This document shows positions 9,216 through 17,258 of a DNA stretch of 64,000 nucleotides, in pieces; the first letter of the stretch is position 1; the number at the start of each line of letters is the position of its first letter. The DNA lies in NCBI GenBank assembly GCA_947475245.1, contig CANJLW010000010.1, forward strand, positions 61,100-125,099. Direction: 5' to 3'. Both the position numbers and the translations under genes were made by a program. This DNA comes from Acetobacteraceae bacterium. GTDB taxonomy: Bacteria > Pseudomonadota > Alphaproteobacteria > Acetobacterales > Acetobacteraceae. The notes under the pieces are model-generated. The model did not search any database. It was not told the DNA's origin and was given only the letters and a program-made list of their open reading frames with translations.

Positions 9216-9896
9216 TCAGGACGCGGCCTGCAACGCGGGCTGGGCTTCGGCGGCTTGCTGCTTGCGCAGCTCCACCGCGACAAAATCCCACAGCCCGCGC
9301 ACTTCCTCCGCCGCCTTGCCGCCCGGTTCGTACTCTGTCGCCGTCATCGCCGCCGCGGCGGCCGACGGGAAGGCGGTCCGGAAGCGGATCACGCAGGCGA
9401 CGCGCCCCTGACGGGCCAGGATCGGGATCGCCTCATCGACCGCGCGAATTTTGCGTCCGGTCTGGGCCTGAGTCACGACGAAGGCATAGGGGCAGCGCGA
9501 TTGCTCGATCATTCCGACGATATCGGGCAACGCCTCAAAATCGTCGGAGGTCGGACGGACCGGCACCAGGATGAAATCGGCGGTGCGCATGACGCCCAGC
9601 ATGAATCCGTGGACGGATGGCGGCACGTCGATGATGACCAGATCGGCCGCGCCGGCCTGTCGGATACGGGTCAGAACCGACAATAATTGATCGGGCGCGA
9701 CGGCGGCCAAGGCGGGGTTCGGCGTTTCGGTCGCATTGGCGGTGCGACGGTTCCACCATTTCGACAGCGAGGCCTGCGGATCGAGATCGACGAAAGCAAC
9801 GCGCTTGCCCTCCGCCGCCGCGAGCACGCCGATTTCGCGCGCCAGGGTGCTGGCGCCGACACCGCCCTTTTGTTTCGCGAACATTAAAATCTGCAT
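9216..9896 (-). CDS. ParA-family ATPase with substituted P-loop lysine
   Basis: A 226-residue ParA/MinD-type P-loop protein. The deviant Walker A reads KQKGGVGAST: the signature lysine (K10) is present, but the phosphate-binding lysine before Ser-Thr is alanine (A15). The A' motif FVDLDPQAS and the Walker B LVIIDVPPS are intact. Family members position cargo such as plasmids, chemoreceptor arrays or organelles using ATP-dependent dimers. No ParB is adjacent; instead it sits between a small glycine-rich protein and a Mic60-like protein, so a membrane-complex positioning role is a reasonable guess. Whether it still hydrolyses ATP is unclear. Confidence 0.85.
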   Translation of the reverse strand: MQILMFAKQKGGVGASTLAREIGVLAAAEGKRVAFVDLDPQASLSKWWNRRTANATETPNPALAAVAPDQLLSVLTRIRQAGAADLVIIDVPPSVHGFMLGVMRTADFILVPVRPTSDDFEALPDIVGMIEQSRCPYAFVVTQAQTGRKIRAVDEAIPILARQGRVACVIRFRTAFPSAAAAAMTATEYEPGGKAAEEVRGLWDFVAVELRKQQAAEAQPALQAAS

Positions 9897-9980
9897 GGCG
9901 ACATCCCCCCGCGCGTCAGCCTGGCTCGTGGATGAGCGCGCGAAGCCTAAGCCGCCTGGCCGGACGCGCGCAAACCGGGC

Positions 9981-10292
9981 TCATGGCCAGGCACCGTATG
10001 CGACGTCGATCGCGCCGCGCAGCGTCCGCACCGCAACCGTGCCGGCAAGGCTCGCGGCGACCGAAAGCCCGCAGAAAGTCGCGGCGGTGCCGGCGGCGGA
10101 AACACCGCCGGACGCGGTCGCGACCAGATAGCCGATGGCCGCGCCGCCGGCGCAGGAGGCAACAACGGCTTCCGTGAATCCCATCGACGACGGCGCCACC
10201 CGCGCCGGTTCGACCGCGCCGGCCGGACTGCACGCGACCCAGGCGCACAGCAAGGCGATGCCGATCACGCGCTGGCCTGCCCCGGCGTTCAC
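9981..10292 (-). CDS. Small secreted glycine/alanine-rich protein (copy 1)
   Basis: A 103-residue protein starting at a GTG that overlaps the stop of the upstream Mic60-like gene (GTGA at 10289-10292). A signal peptide (residues ~1-26, ending AGA) is followed by two Gly/Ala-rich hydrophobic helices (CAGGAAIGYLVATASGG and the stretch ~66-88) resembling glycine-zipper membrane segments. No homologue is recognised. Two proteins of nearly identical length and design occur at 26809 and 28742. It is probably a small envelope membrane component, perhaps oligomeric. Confidence 0.65.
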   Translation of the reverse strand: MNAGAGQRVIGIALLCAWVACSPAGAVEPARVAPSSMGFTEAVVASCAGGAAIGYLVATASGGVSAAGTAATFCGLSVAASLAGTVAVRTLRGAIDVAYGAWP

Positions 10293-11062
10293 GTCGGCTT
10301 GCCGATCGCATCCGCCTGACGCACCAACGCATCGGCGGCAAGCCGAGCGGCCGCGTCGTCGAGCCAACCGGCCAGTTCGGCGGATTTCGCGTCGGGAACG
10401 GCGGTCAGGACCGCGACGGCGGCTTCAAGGTCATCGTCGCGCAGATGGCGGCGCGCTTGCCCCATGGCTTCGGCCAAGGCGGAACGCGGCTGGGTGGTAC
10501 CGCCGTCGATCAGCCGTCTGGCCCATCCGATCGGGTCCGGCCCATGCTCCGCCCCGGGGACCGATTGCATCAGCCGACGTTGATCGCGCCGCAATGCCGC
10601 AAGCGTCGGCACACCGGTTTCGCCATAGGGCGCGATCTGTGCGATCCGGGCGGCGAGGTCGGGTTTCAGCGAGCCCGCGCGTTGCAGCGCCTGCAACCGG
10701 GCGGAGAATACCTGACCGGCGCGCAGCGCCGCCGCCAGATCGACCAATGTCGTTTGTTGAATCAGGTCGGCGGTCAGCGCCGAACGCGTCGCCGCCTTCG
10801 TCACCTCCGCCGCGACGGTCGACGCCGTCGCCCCAATCTCGGCCGTCGCGCGATCGGTCGCCGCGATCCGCCCCTGCAACGCGCCCAGCGCGGAACCGGT
10901 CCGTTCGGCCAGACGCTCCGTCGCGAAGCCGATGTTGATGCTGCCGAGCAGCGAGGGGATCCAGAATGGGGCGGTGAGACTGACGAGGATGGCGGCACCG
11001 GCCAGCATAGTGACGGAACGCGCGTGAATCGCGGCTTCGTCCCGCGCATCGAAATCCGTCAT
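10289..11062 (-). CDS. Mic60/mitofilin-like membrane protein (copy 2)
   Basis: A 257-residue protein with one transmembrane helix near the N-terminus (~18-36) ending in SLTAPFW, a helical/coiled segment and a C-terminal domain with ALRAGQVFSARL and IAPYGETGVPTLAALR, matching copy 1 and Mic60-type proteins. It lacks copy 1's Pro-rich linker. GGAG eight bases ahead favours ATG 11062 over ATG 11086. It follows the ABC transporter gene by 80 bases and is coupled to the downstream small gene. Confidence 0.72.
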   Translation of the reverse strand: MTDFDARDEAAIHARSVTMLAGAAILVSLTAPFWIPSLLGSINIGFATERLAERTGSALGALQGRIAATDRATAEIGATASTVAAEVTKAATRSALTADLIQQTTLVDLAAALRAGQVFSARLQALQRAGSLKPDLAARIAQIAPYGETGVPTLAALRRDQRRLMQSVPGAEHGPDPIGWARRLIDGGTTQPRSALAEAMGQARRHLRDDDLEAAVAVLTAVPDAKSAELAGWLDDAAARLAADALVRQADAIGKPT

Positions 11063-11142
11063 GCCCTGCGCTCCGTCTGAAGACATTCGATCGGCGGGGG
11101 ATCGATCGTTCAGACGATCATCCCCGACGCGCGCGCATTCTA

Positions 11143-12663
11143 TCAGACCGCCGTCAACGCGGAAATGATGGCATGCACGAGAAGCGCGATAATAACGCCC
11201 ACGACGATCGCATTGGCAACCGCCTGACTGACCTGTTGGCCGGATGTTTTCGGGAGCAGCCCGATCATGATCGCCGCGGCGGACGCCAACAGCGCGCTGA
11301 CCGCGGCTTTCACCAGCACCCAACCCATGATCGGCAACGGCCAACCATTCGCACCCAGGACATTGCGGAAGAACAATCCTCGGAATAACGGTCTGTATTG
11401 GTTGGGGAATTGCAGATGCCAGGTTTCCTGCGACACCCAGGCGCCGATCAACATCCCCAGACACAGCAGCACGACCGCGCCGACGACCATGCTGAGCATG
11501 ATAGCGGCGAAGATATACAGCCTGCCGGGGATACGCAGGTTCTCCATCGCCAGAAACCGCCCGTTCAGGACGCGATTGCCGACGTCCGCGGCGATCACGG
11601 CGCTGTTTCTGGCCACGAAAAGGATTGTAACGATCAGCGGCAGCGCGACACGTTCCTGCACCGTACCCAGGCCGATCAGCGTCTCGTCATGCAACAGCGC
11701 CTTCAGCAGTCCGCCGTAGGAGTAGTAGTTGAACCCAAACCAGATTGTAACAAACCCGGTAATGGCCCCACCCGCCGCGATATACAGCAGCATGATCGGC
11801 GCGGCGCAAAGCTGCCAAAGATAGCCGATCAGATACCGACCGAACCAATAAGTCCTCGTTTTGCGCGCCTGCGACAGGTCCCAGTCCGGCGTGGCGGATT
11901 CAGGCTCCGCCGCCGGCGCCGCGTCGGTCAGCCGCCGTTCCAACACCACAGCGTCGGGCGGGATTTCCGTCAGGGACGCGCGGGTCGGGTCCATCACCAG
12001 CACGCGATCCGCCATCGGCAGCAGTTCCGAGGCATGGTGCACCGCGATCAGCGCGGGTTTGCCCATCGTCCGGCACAGCGCGCGGATCAGCGCGACGAGC
12101 CTGCGAGAGGAGACAATATCAAGGCCGGAATTCGGTTCATCGAACAGCAGCACCGGCCGATCCGACAAAACGGTGCGCGCGATCGCCAGGCGCTGACGTT
12201 GCCCGCCGCTGTAACCGCTGACCTCGCGATGCGGTTCCATATCGCCCAGCAGCGACGCGATGGCGAGGATCAGGTCCTCCGTCCCCAGCGCCGCCTGCCC
12301 TGTCGGGGCGTGATCGCGGGCGATGCGCAGATTGTCGCGAGCGTCCAACTCGTCGAACAACGCATGCTGCTGAAAGACGACCCCGCCGATATCGGCGCGC
12401 TCTGTCCCCAGGTCCACATGCCGCCCGCCGCAGGTCAGCGTGCCCCGGACGTCCCAACCATTCGCCCCGCTGTCCAGCAGCCCGCCCAACAACATCAGCA
12501 ATGTGGACTTGCCGCACCCGCTGGGGCCGACCAGCAGCACGACCTCCCCCGCCCCGATCGTCAGGCCCGCGTCGCGCAGCAGAACGCGGCCATCCGGTCG
12601 CAGGATCGTCAGGTCGGCGACCGACAGGCCGCCTTGCGCGCCCCCGGCAGTATCCGTCGTCAT
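11143..12663 (-). CDS. ABC transporter with fused MlaF-like ATPase and MlaE-like permease
   Basis: A 506-residue fusion. Residues 1-~250 form an ABC ATPase: Walker A GPSGCGKST (46-54), signature YSGGQRQR (151-158), Walker B VLLFDEPNSGLD and the switch histidine in AVHH. Residues ~275-506 are a multi-spanning domain whose LPLIVTILFVARNSAVIAAD, RIPGRLY and C-terminal VSQAVANAIVVGV match the MlaE permease fold. MlaFE systems move phospholipids between the membranes with an MCE protein; no MCE protein is encoded nearby. The upstream gene's TGA overlaps this ATG by one base, so its anchored product is the likely partner. Confidence 0.85.
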   Translation of the reverse strand: MTTDTAGGAQGGLSVADLTILRPDGRVLLRDAGLTIGAGEVVLLVGPSGCGKSTLLMLLGGLLDSGANGWDVRGTLTCGGRHVDLGTERADIGGVVFQQHALFDELDARDNLRIARDHAPTGQAALGTEDLILAIASLLGDMEPHREVSGYSGGQRQRLAIARTVLSDRPVLLFDEPNSGLDIVSSRRLVALIRALCRTMGKPALIAVHHASELLPMADRVLVMDPTRASLTEIPPDAVVLERRLTDAAPAAEPESATPDWDLSQARKTRTYWFGRYLIGYLWQLCAAPIMLLYIAAGGAITGFVTIWFGFNYYSYGGLLKALLHDETLIGLGTVQERVALPLIVTILFVARNSAVIAADVGNRVLNGRFLAMENLRIPGRLYIFAAIMLSMVVGAVVLLCLGMLIGAWVSQETWHLQFPNQYRPLFRGLFFRNVLGANGWPLPIMGWVLVKAAVSALLASAAAIMIGLLPKTSGQQVSQAVANAIVVGVIIALLVHAIISALTAV

Positions 12664-13829
12664 CAGGCCGGATTCCGTTGCAGAACGCGGACCGTGCCGG
12701 GGTCCAGGCGTAACAATTCGTCGCGCTGAGCCGGGCTGACGAACAGAACGACGCGATCGGAACGGCCGGAAACCATCGTGCGCACCACCGTCGATGACAC
12801 CATGTTCGGCTCCTTGCTCCCATGCAGGCTCACCAGCAAACGCGGCGCCGCTCGGCCTAAATCGTTCATTCTATCAATGGCTTCTGCGATGTAGGGGCGA
12901 AGACGGGCATCGAAGATCATTTCGGCGATCAGTTCCCGGGGCAATGAACCCTGCGCGAGTCTGCGCGCCAGACTGTCCTGAAAGCCCCGCAGGAACGCGG
13001 CGGTCGACGGCGCGTCCATGACCCGCCCGACGATGCGTTCGGCCGCCCCGCGATCGCGCAGTTCGACCAGCGCCGCCTTCAGCGCATCTTCGACCGGTTG
13101 CATGTTCCAGGCGCGGTCGGTGAAGGGATCGACAATGGTCATCGCGTTCGCCCGCAACAGCGCCATCGGCACGCCGCGAAACTGCTTGTCCAGCGTTGGG
13201 CGCAGGTCTCGGGCCAGAACATCGCGCAGCACAGGCTCCGATCCGCGGATCAGCGCGCGCCAGGCACCGCTGTCCTGCGTTTCCTGCCAGGTTTCCCGGA
13301 TCGCGCCACCCAAGACCGCGACGAAGCGTTCGCGGTAATGTTCGGCGAATTCCGGCGAGGCCAGGATGTCGCGAAAACCGGAGGTTGCGGAAACCGCAAG
13401 CGCGCCCGCCCGACCGCGCAAATCCTCCCGCTCAGAAGGCGACGCCAAAAGCCACAGCAGGCGCGCGTCACCCGGCACCGATACAGCCTCTGTCGCGCGA
13501 GCCAGCAACGCGTCATTGGGATCGTACAATCCGACACGAATGATGCCCGTCGACGACAGCGACGCCTGACCGAACCGAACCGCGCGCCCATCGTCGCGCA
13601 GCGCAAAAACGGCCGGCGCGATGCCGCTGTCCGCGCGCCCGGGATCGTTCAGCCGCAGTGCCGAAGCGGCCCCCGTCAGGTCGCTGGGCAGCGCCGATAA
13701 GCCAAGCAGCACCGCGCCCAGCAGCAGGACGGCACTGAATGCCCAGTCCCGCGCGGGGTTACGCCCGCGGTCGCGACGGACATACAAGCGGAACCAGGCG
13801 CTGAAGAACCGACGAGGCGAAAATGGCAA
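12663..13829 (-). CDS. Membrane-anchored periplasmic protein, probable ABC partner, unknown family
   Basis: A 388-residue protein with a basic cytoplasmic N-terminus, one transmembrane helix (~28-46) and a large extracytoplasmic portion. A probable beta-rich part (~60-130) precedes a helical C-terminal two thirds. I do not recognise a family and see no MCE-type beta-barrel signature. Its stop shares a base with the start of the MlaFE-like fusion, so it heads that operon. It may do the job MCE proteins do in Mla systems, feeding or receiving substrate, but this is inference from position only. Confidence 0.6.
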   Translation of the reverse strand: MPFSPRRFFSAWFRLYVRRDRGRNPARDWAFSAVLLLGAVLLGLSALPSDLTGAASALRLNDPGRADSGIAPAVFALRDDGRAVRFGQASLSSTGIIRVGLYDPNDALLARATEAVSVPGDARLLWLLASPSEREDLRGRAGALAVSATSGFRDILASPEFAEHYRERFVAVLGGAIRETWQETQDSGAWRALIRGSEPVLRDVLARDLRPTLDKQFRGVPMALLRANAMTIVDPFTDRAWNMQPVEDALKAALVELRDRGAAERIVGRVMDAPSTAAFLRGFQDSLARRLAQGSLPRELIAEMIFDARLRPYIAEAIDRMNDLGRAAPRLLVSLHGSKEPNMVSSTVVRTMVSGRSDRVVLFVSPAQRDELLRLDPGTVRVLQRNPA

Positions 13830-14059
13830 GGCTGACCTGTCCTGTCCGGCTGACGCCGCACCGCGGCCCAGTCGTGGTTATCGAAACAAACGGTTCCGCG
13901 CCGAACCGCCGAGCAGCGTCTATCAGAGGTAGCAGGTGGCCGATACTGCGACTCCTGCGGTGACGTTCGAGCATGTCTTTACACGGGAAGCTACGCCAAC
14001 CTATACGTAGCGCGGTTCCAGACAGCACAAGGGCATGGACGTTGACCACAGCGGACGAC

Positions 14060-14494
14060 ATGGCACGACGCCCTTCGGATGACCCGGCACGTCGTTTCGC
14101 CGATCTGGTGAAGCTGCACGGCTTGCAGAACCGCTCGATCGATCGGACCCAGGAACGCCATTTATTGGAAGAAGCCGTAACCCGGCTGCACCTTGGGCTG
14201 GACGAAGCGCGCGGCATCCTGCGCGCCGTCGCGGAAGACAACGGTTATACGTTTGAATCCGAAACCGGCCGTCGCGTTCAGCAGGTGTTGAACCGCTATG
14301 CCGGCAAGAACGGTTTGATTTCGCGCGCGCAATTCCGTCGGATGACCGAAGTCCTCCGCGATTTCTCCGACAACACCGTCACCGAAGCCGAGGCTCGGCG
14401 GCAGTTAAAGCGCATCATGCAGGAAAACGGATGGCGCCCGCGACGGGCCGGCCTGATCCCGACCCGGCGTTGGTACACTCAGATCGAGGTTTGA
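14060..14494 (+). CDS. Small cytoplasmic helical protein, EF-hand/TerB-like pattern
   Basis: A 144-residue, charged, probably all-helical protein without membrane segments. Its C-terminal half shows regularly spaced helix-loop-helix units with the shape of a degenerate EF-hand or TerB-like fold (KNGLISRAQFRRM, then SDNTVTEAEARRQLKRIM and NGWRPRR). No firm family assignment. The start is uncertain: ATG 14060 has only a weak ribosome site and ATG 13973 would add 29 residues. It is divergent from the transporter operon and followed after 39 bases by a membrane protein gene in the same direction. Confidence 0.6.
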   Translation: MARRPSDDPARRFADLVKLHGLQNRSIDRTQERHLLEEAVTRLHLGLDEARGILRAVAEDNGYTFESETGRRVQQVLNRYAGKNGLISRAQFRRMTEVLRDFSDNTVTEAEARRQLKRIMQENGWRPRRAGLIPTRRWYTQIEV

Positions 14495-14533
14495 CGGTCT
14501 CTCGGTCGCGAACGCGCATCGTCGGACGATGTC

Positions 14534-15184
14534 ATGGCGTTCATTGACCTTCTTGGTGACGCCGGCGATCTGATCTTCCGGATACTGGCGGTTGTCGCGC
14601 CTTTGCTGGCCTGGCAGTGGGCCTTCCTGGTCGCGCAAACGGAACGCGGTGTGCGCGGGCTGACCGATCCGACTCTGATCGCCGGTGCCATGATCGGCGT
14701 CGCGGCGATCGCCGTGGTGGTGCCGGAATTCGCGTTCGGCTGGGGCGCGGTGATCGGGGCACAGGGTGCCTGGGACCTGACGCTGGGGGAATTTTTCGCG
14801 CGCGCTGCCCGGTTTGAACTGCGTGCCCTGCCCGAATTGCTCGAACATACTCGCATCGGCGACGGCCCCGGCCACCTTCGACTATGGCTGCAACTGGCGT
14901 TCGCCATCTGGCTGGTCCGCCTCGCGGTGTGCCTGTTGCTTCGACGCGGGCGCGGCGCGGCGCGATTTCTGGCGGCCGAATCCGCGACCCTGGCGGTCAG
15001 CGCCGCCGGTGTCGTTTACATGGTTCCGCTGGTCCTGTGGTCGATCAACCAATTGAATGTGTGGCTACTGCTGGTGCTGATCGTGTTGATTCAGGACTAT
15101 CGCTATGAAAAGCCGCCGCTTTTGACCCGCCTTGCCGGCGCGATGGGGACAACGTCGGCCGGGCGCAAGGACGCGAACTCCTGA
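14534..15184 (+). CDS. Uncharacterised polytopic membrane protein
   Basis: A 216-residue protein with about five hydrophobic helices (roughly residues 10-30, 50-70, 115-136, 150-167 and 170-190) and a basic C-terminal tail. No family is recognised. It follows the helical protein gene by 39 bases and is probably cotranscribed with it. It converges on the DUF6524 pair with 12 bases between stops. Its place among the other envelope genes suggests an inner-membrane component of the same locus. Confidence 0.6.
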   Translation: MAFIDLLGDAGDLIFRILAVVAPLLAWQWAFLVAQTERGVRGLTDPTLIAGAMIGVAAIAVVVPEFAFGWGAVIGAQGAWDLTLGEFFARAARFELRALPELLEHTRIGDGPGHLRLWLQLAFAIWLVRLAVCLLLRRGRGAARFLAAESATLAVSAAGVVYMVPLVLWSINQLNVWLLLVLIVLIQDYRYEKPPLLTRLAGAMGTTSAGRKDANS

Positions 15185-15196
15185 CGGTCACGCCGC

Positions 15197-15592
15197 TCAG
15201 GGGGGCGTAAAGGAGTTCGACTGGCCGGTGACGCGACGCTTGAACACCGACCACACAAGGCCGATCGTCAAATAGAGTGAATAAATCGTTAAAATAATGT
15301 ACGGACGGATGGCCGCATTACTCAGATCCAGCAGATCGAACTCCCACAGCGTCAGCACGCCGCAGGACAGCAGCGACAAGGCGAGCGCGCTGCCGGCAAG
15401 CCCCAGGGACAGCCAGGCGATGCGCAGAAAAAGCGTGTACCCGACAATAAGGATCGCGCCGCCGACAACCTTGGCGGCCATCGGCGCGGTGCCGTCGAGC
15501 GCGGCCAGATAGCTGTAGCCGGTCGGATTCCAGGTCGCGAAAACCAGCGCGAAGCAGGCCAGCGCGCGGGCCAGAAGGCCAAGGCTGCTCAT
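15197..15592 (-). CDS. DUF6524 family membrane protein (copy 1)
   Basis: A 131-residue protein with four predicted transmembrane helices. ATWNPTGYSY after the first helix and the terminal RRRVTGQ-type tail (FKRRVTGQSN) are hallmarks of DUF6524. Function unknown. It lies 25 bases downstream of a second DUF6524 gene in the same direction, indicating tandem duplication and a two-gene operon. Confidence 0.75.
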   Translation of the reverse strand: MSSLGLLARALACFALVFATWNPTGYSYLAALDGTAPMAAKVVGGAILIVGYTLFLRIAWLSLGLAGSALALSLLSCGVLTLWEFDLLDLSNAAIRPYIILTIYSLYLTIGLVWSVFKRRVTGQSNSFTPP

Positions 15593-15617
15593 GATCCGAA
15601 ACTACTCCGCACGCCGG

Positions 15618-16031
15618 TCAGGCAATGGTGCGGGAGTCGAGTTGCCCGCTGAGCCGATAGCGGATCAGGGAAAAACTGACGCCCGTGGAGAGCAACAGGA
15701 TCAATCCCCCTTCAAGCGCAAGGGTGCGTTGCAGCCAGTCCGACCAGTCGATGATGCCGCGATCGACGGCAAGCCAAATCAGCGCCGCGATCAGCCCCGC
15801 GATCGGCAGCCCCAGCAGCAGGCCGAGCGAGCGGATTGTGGCGTGGACGCAGACGATCAGGCCGGCCAGAAGCGATAATCCCATGAAAATCTTGGCGATC
15901 CAATGGTTCCATCCGGTTTCCGCGACCCAGTGGTACCAGGAATAGCCGCCGGGATTATAGATCGCCCCGACGATCAGCATCACGGCCAACATCCGCACCA
16001 GAATGCCGGCGGGTTGAGCGATGCGATACAT
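15618..16031 (-). CDS. DUF6524 family membrane protein (copy 2)
   Basis: A 137-residue, four-helix membrane protein. IYNPGGYSWYHW aligns with ATWNPTGYSY in copy 1, and both end in a basic (R)YRLSGQ/RRVTGQ-like tail. Upstream gene of the tandem pair. The 246-base gap to the divergent gene at 16278 should hold both promoters. Confidence 0.75.
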   Translation of the reverse strand: MYRIAQPAGILVRMLAVMLIVGAIYNPGGYSWYHWVAETGWNHWIAKIFMGLSLLAGLIVCVHATIRSLGLLLGLPIAGLIAALIWLAVDRGIIDWSDWLQRTLALEGGLILLLSTGVSFSLIRYRLSGQLDSRTIA

Positions 16032-16151
16032 GGACTCCCCCCTTTCGGCTAAGGCCCGACCATCGAACGAGCGCGCCGGACAATGCCGAGCGGCGGGGCG
16101 CGTGGCAACGGTGGACGGTGTGGCAGGCGATTGGTAACGGGCAAATACGAA

Positions 16152-16179
16152 TTGACGAGACGCTGTCGTGATGTGTAAC
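16152..16179 (+). promoter_or_regulatory. Candidate promoter for the 16278-22707 operon
   Basis: TTGACG (16152-16157) is followed after 16 bases by TGTAAC (16174-16179), a reasonable sigma-70-type pair in an unusually AT-rich stretch of the divergent intergenic region. It points at the Mic60-like/RND operon about 100 bases downstream. Prediction by eye only. Confidence 0.35.
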
Positions 16180-16277
16180 TTTGGGTTGAGTTAAGCTAAA
16201 CAATTCAGTCTGTAACCGCGGCCTGTCACCGCGCTACAGGTCGCGACGAGCGACGGTGAACGTGGGAGCGAACCGAT

Positions 16278-17258
16278 ATGCCAGATGACGGCAGCAGCTC
16301 CGCGAAACTGGTCACCGACGTCGGCCTTTCCACCGTTGATCCGAACGCGCTGCGCCACGCCAAACCGGCACAGGTGAAACAAGGCGGCCGGCTGCTGTCC
16401 GTTCTTTGCCTGTTGGGGTCCGTCGCCGCCGCGTGCGTGACACTCACGGCCCCTGTGTCCCGTCCCTGGCTGGCCGCGACCCTGTCCGACGCGATGGGGC
16501 CGGATTTCGGGCCGGTCCAGTGGTTGACGCCGCCCCCGCCCGAAGCGCCGCCGATCGATCCGATGCCCCTGCGCCTGATCGCCGCCCTGCGCGCCGACGT
16601 GACCGCTCTCGGCCGCGACATCCGCGCGATCGACACGCGGCTGACAGCGCTCGATACCGCCGATCGCAATGCGATCCAGACATTGAATGCCGCGATCGGC
16701 GATCTGACCCGCTCGACCGAGCAATTCGACGCGACCGCCCGCAAGCTGTCGGCGCAATCCCACGCGGCGGGTTTGATCGCCCTGGCGGCGCGGCTGCAAC
16801 GCGATCTCGATGTCGGCGCGCCGTTGTCCGCGACGGTGGAGGCTCTGCGCGCCAATGGCCCGTACCCGCCGGCGATCGAGACGGCGCTGGGCCAACTGGC
16901 GCGGACGGCCGAAGGCGTTCCCACCATGCGCGATCTGCTGATCGGCTTCGAAGCCCTCGCGACACACATCGCCGCCGGCGCCACCGGCGACCAAGGTTGG
17001 GCGGAGCGAGGTTGGGCACGCCTGACATCGCTTGCCGGCGGAACCGCCGAAAGCGAGCCCCCGCGCCTCGAACAACTCCGCCGCCTCGTAGCCGCCGGAC
17101 GGTTCAACGAAGCCGCGACCCTGTTCGCCCAAACGCCGTGGGCCGGTTCGGCGGCGGAGTGGATCGCGCGCGTGCATCGGCGCGCGGACGCCGCCATCGC
17201 GGTCCGTGCTGTCGCTTCCTACGCACTTGCCGCCCATCAATCGGCCTTTGGTCCATGA
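16278..17258 (+). CDS. Mic60/mitofilin-like membrane protein (copy 3)
   Basis: A 326-residue protein with one transmembrane helix (~38-57) ending in TLTAPVSRPWL, the same position-specific LTAP motif as copies 1 and 2. Heptad-like helices (~85-155) follow, then a C-terminal helical domain with LQRDLDVGAPLSATVEALR and EGVPTMRDL that parallels the Mic60-like C-terminus. GGGAG ahead of the ATG supports the start. First gene of a five-gene operon with an adaptor, an accessory protein and an RND pump, linking the Mic60-like family to trans-envelope transport. Confidence 0.7.
   Translation: MPDDGSSSAKLVTDVGLSTVDPNALRHAKPAQVKQGGRLLSVLCLLGSVAAACVTLTAPVSRPWLAATLSDAMGPDFGPVQWLTPPPPEAPPIDPMPLRLIAALRADVTALGRDIRAIDTRLTALDTADRNAIQTLNAAIGDLTRSTEQFDATARKLSAQSHAAGLIALAARLQRDLDVGAPLSATVEALRANGPYPPAIETALGQLARTAEGVPTMRDLLIGFEALATHIAAGATGDQGWAERGWARLTSLAGGTAESEPPRLEQLRRLVAAGRFNEAATLFAQTPWAGSAAEWIARVHRRADAAIAVRAVASYALAAHQSAFGP

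Noticed and set aside
9216..9896. Plasmid-type partition system
   Set aside because: No parB or centromere-like repeats adjoin the ParA gene, and the Walker A lysine is missing; its neighbours are envelope proteins.
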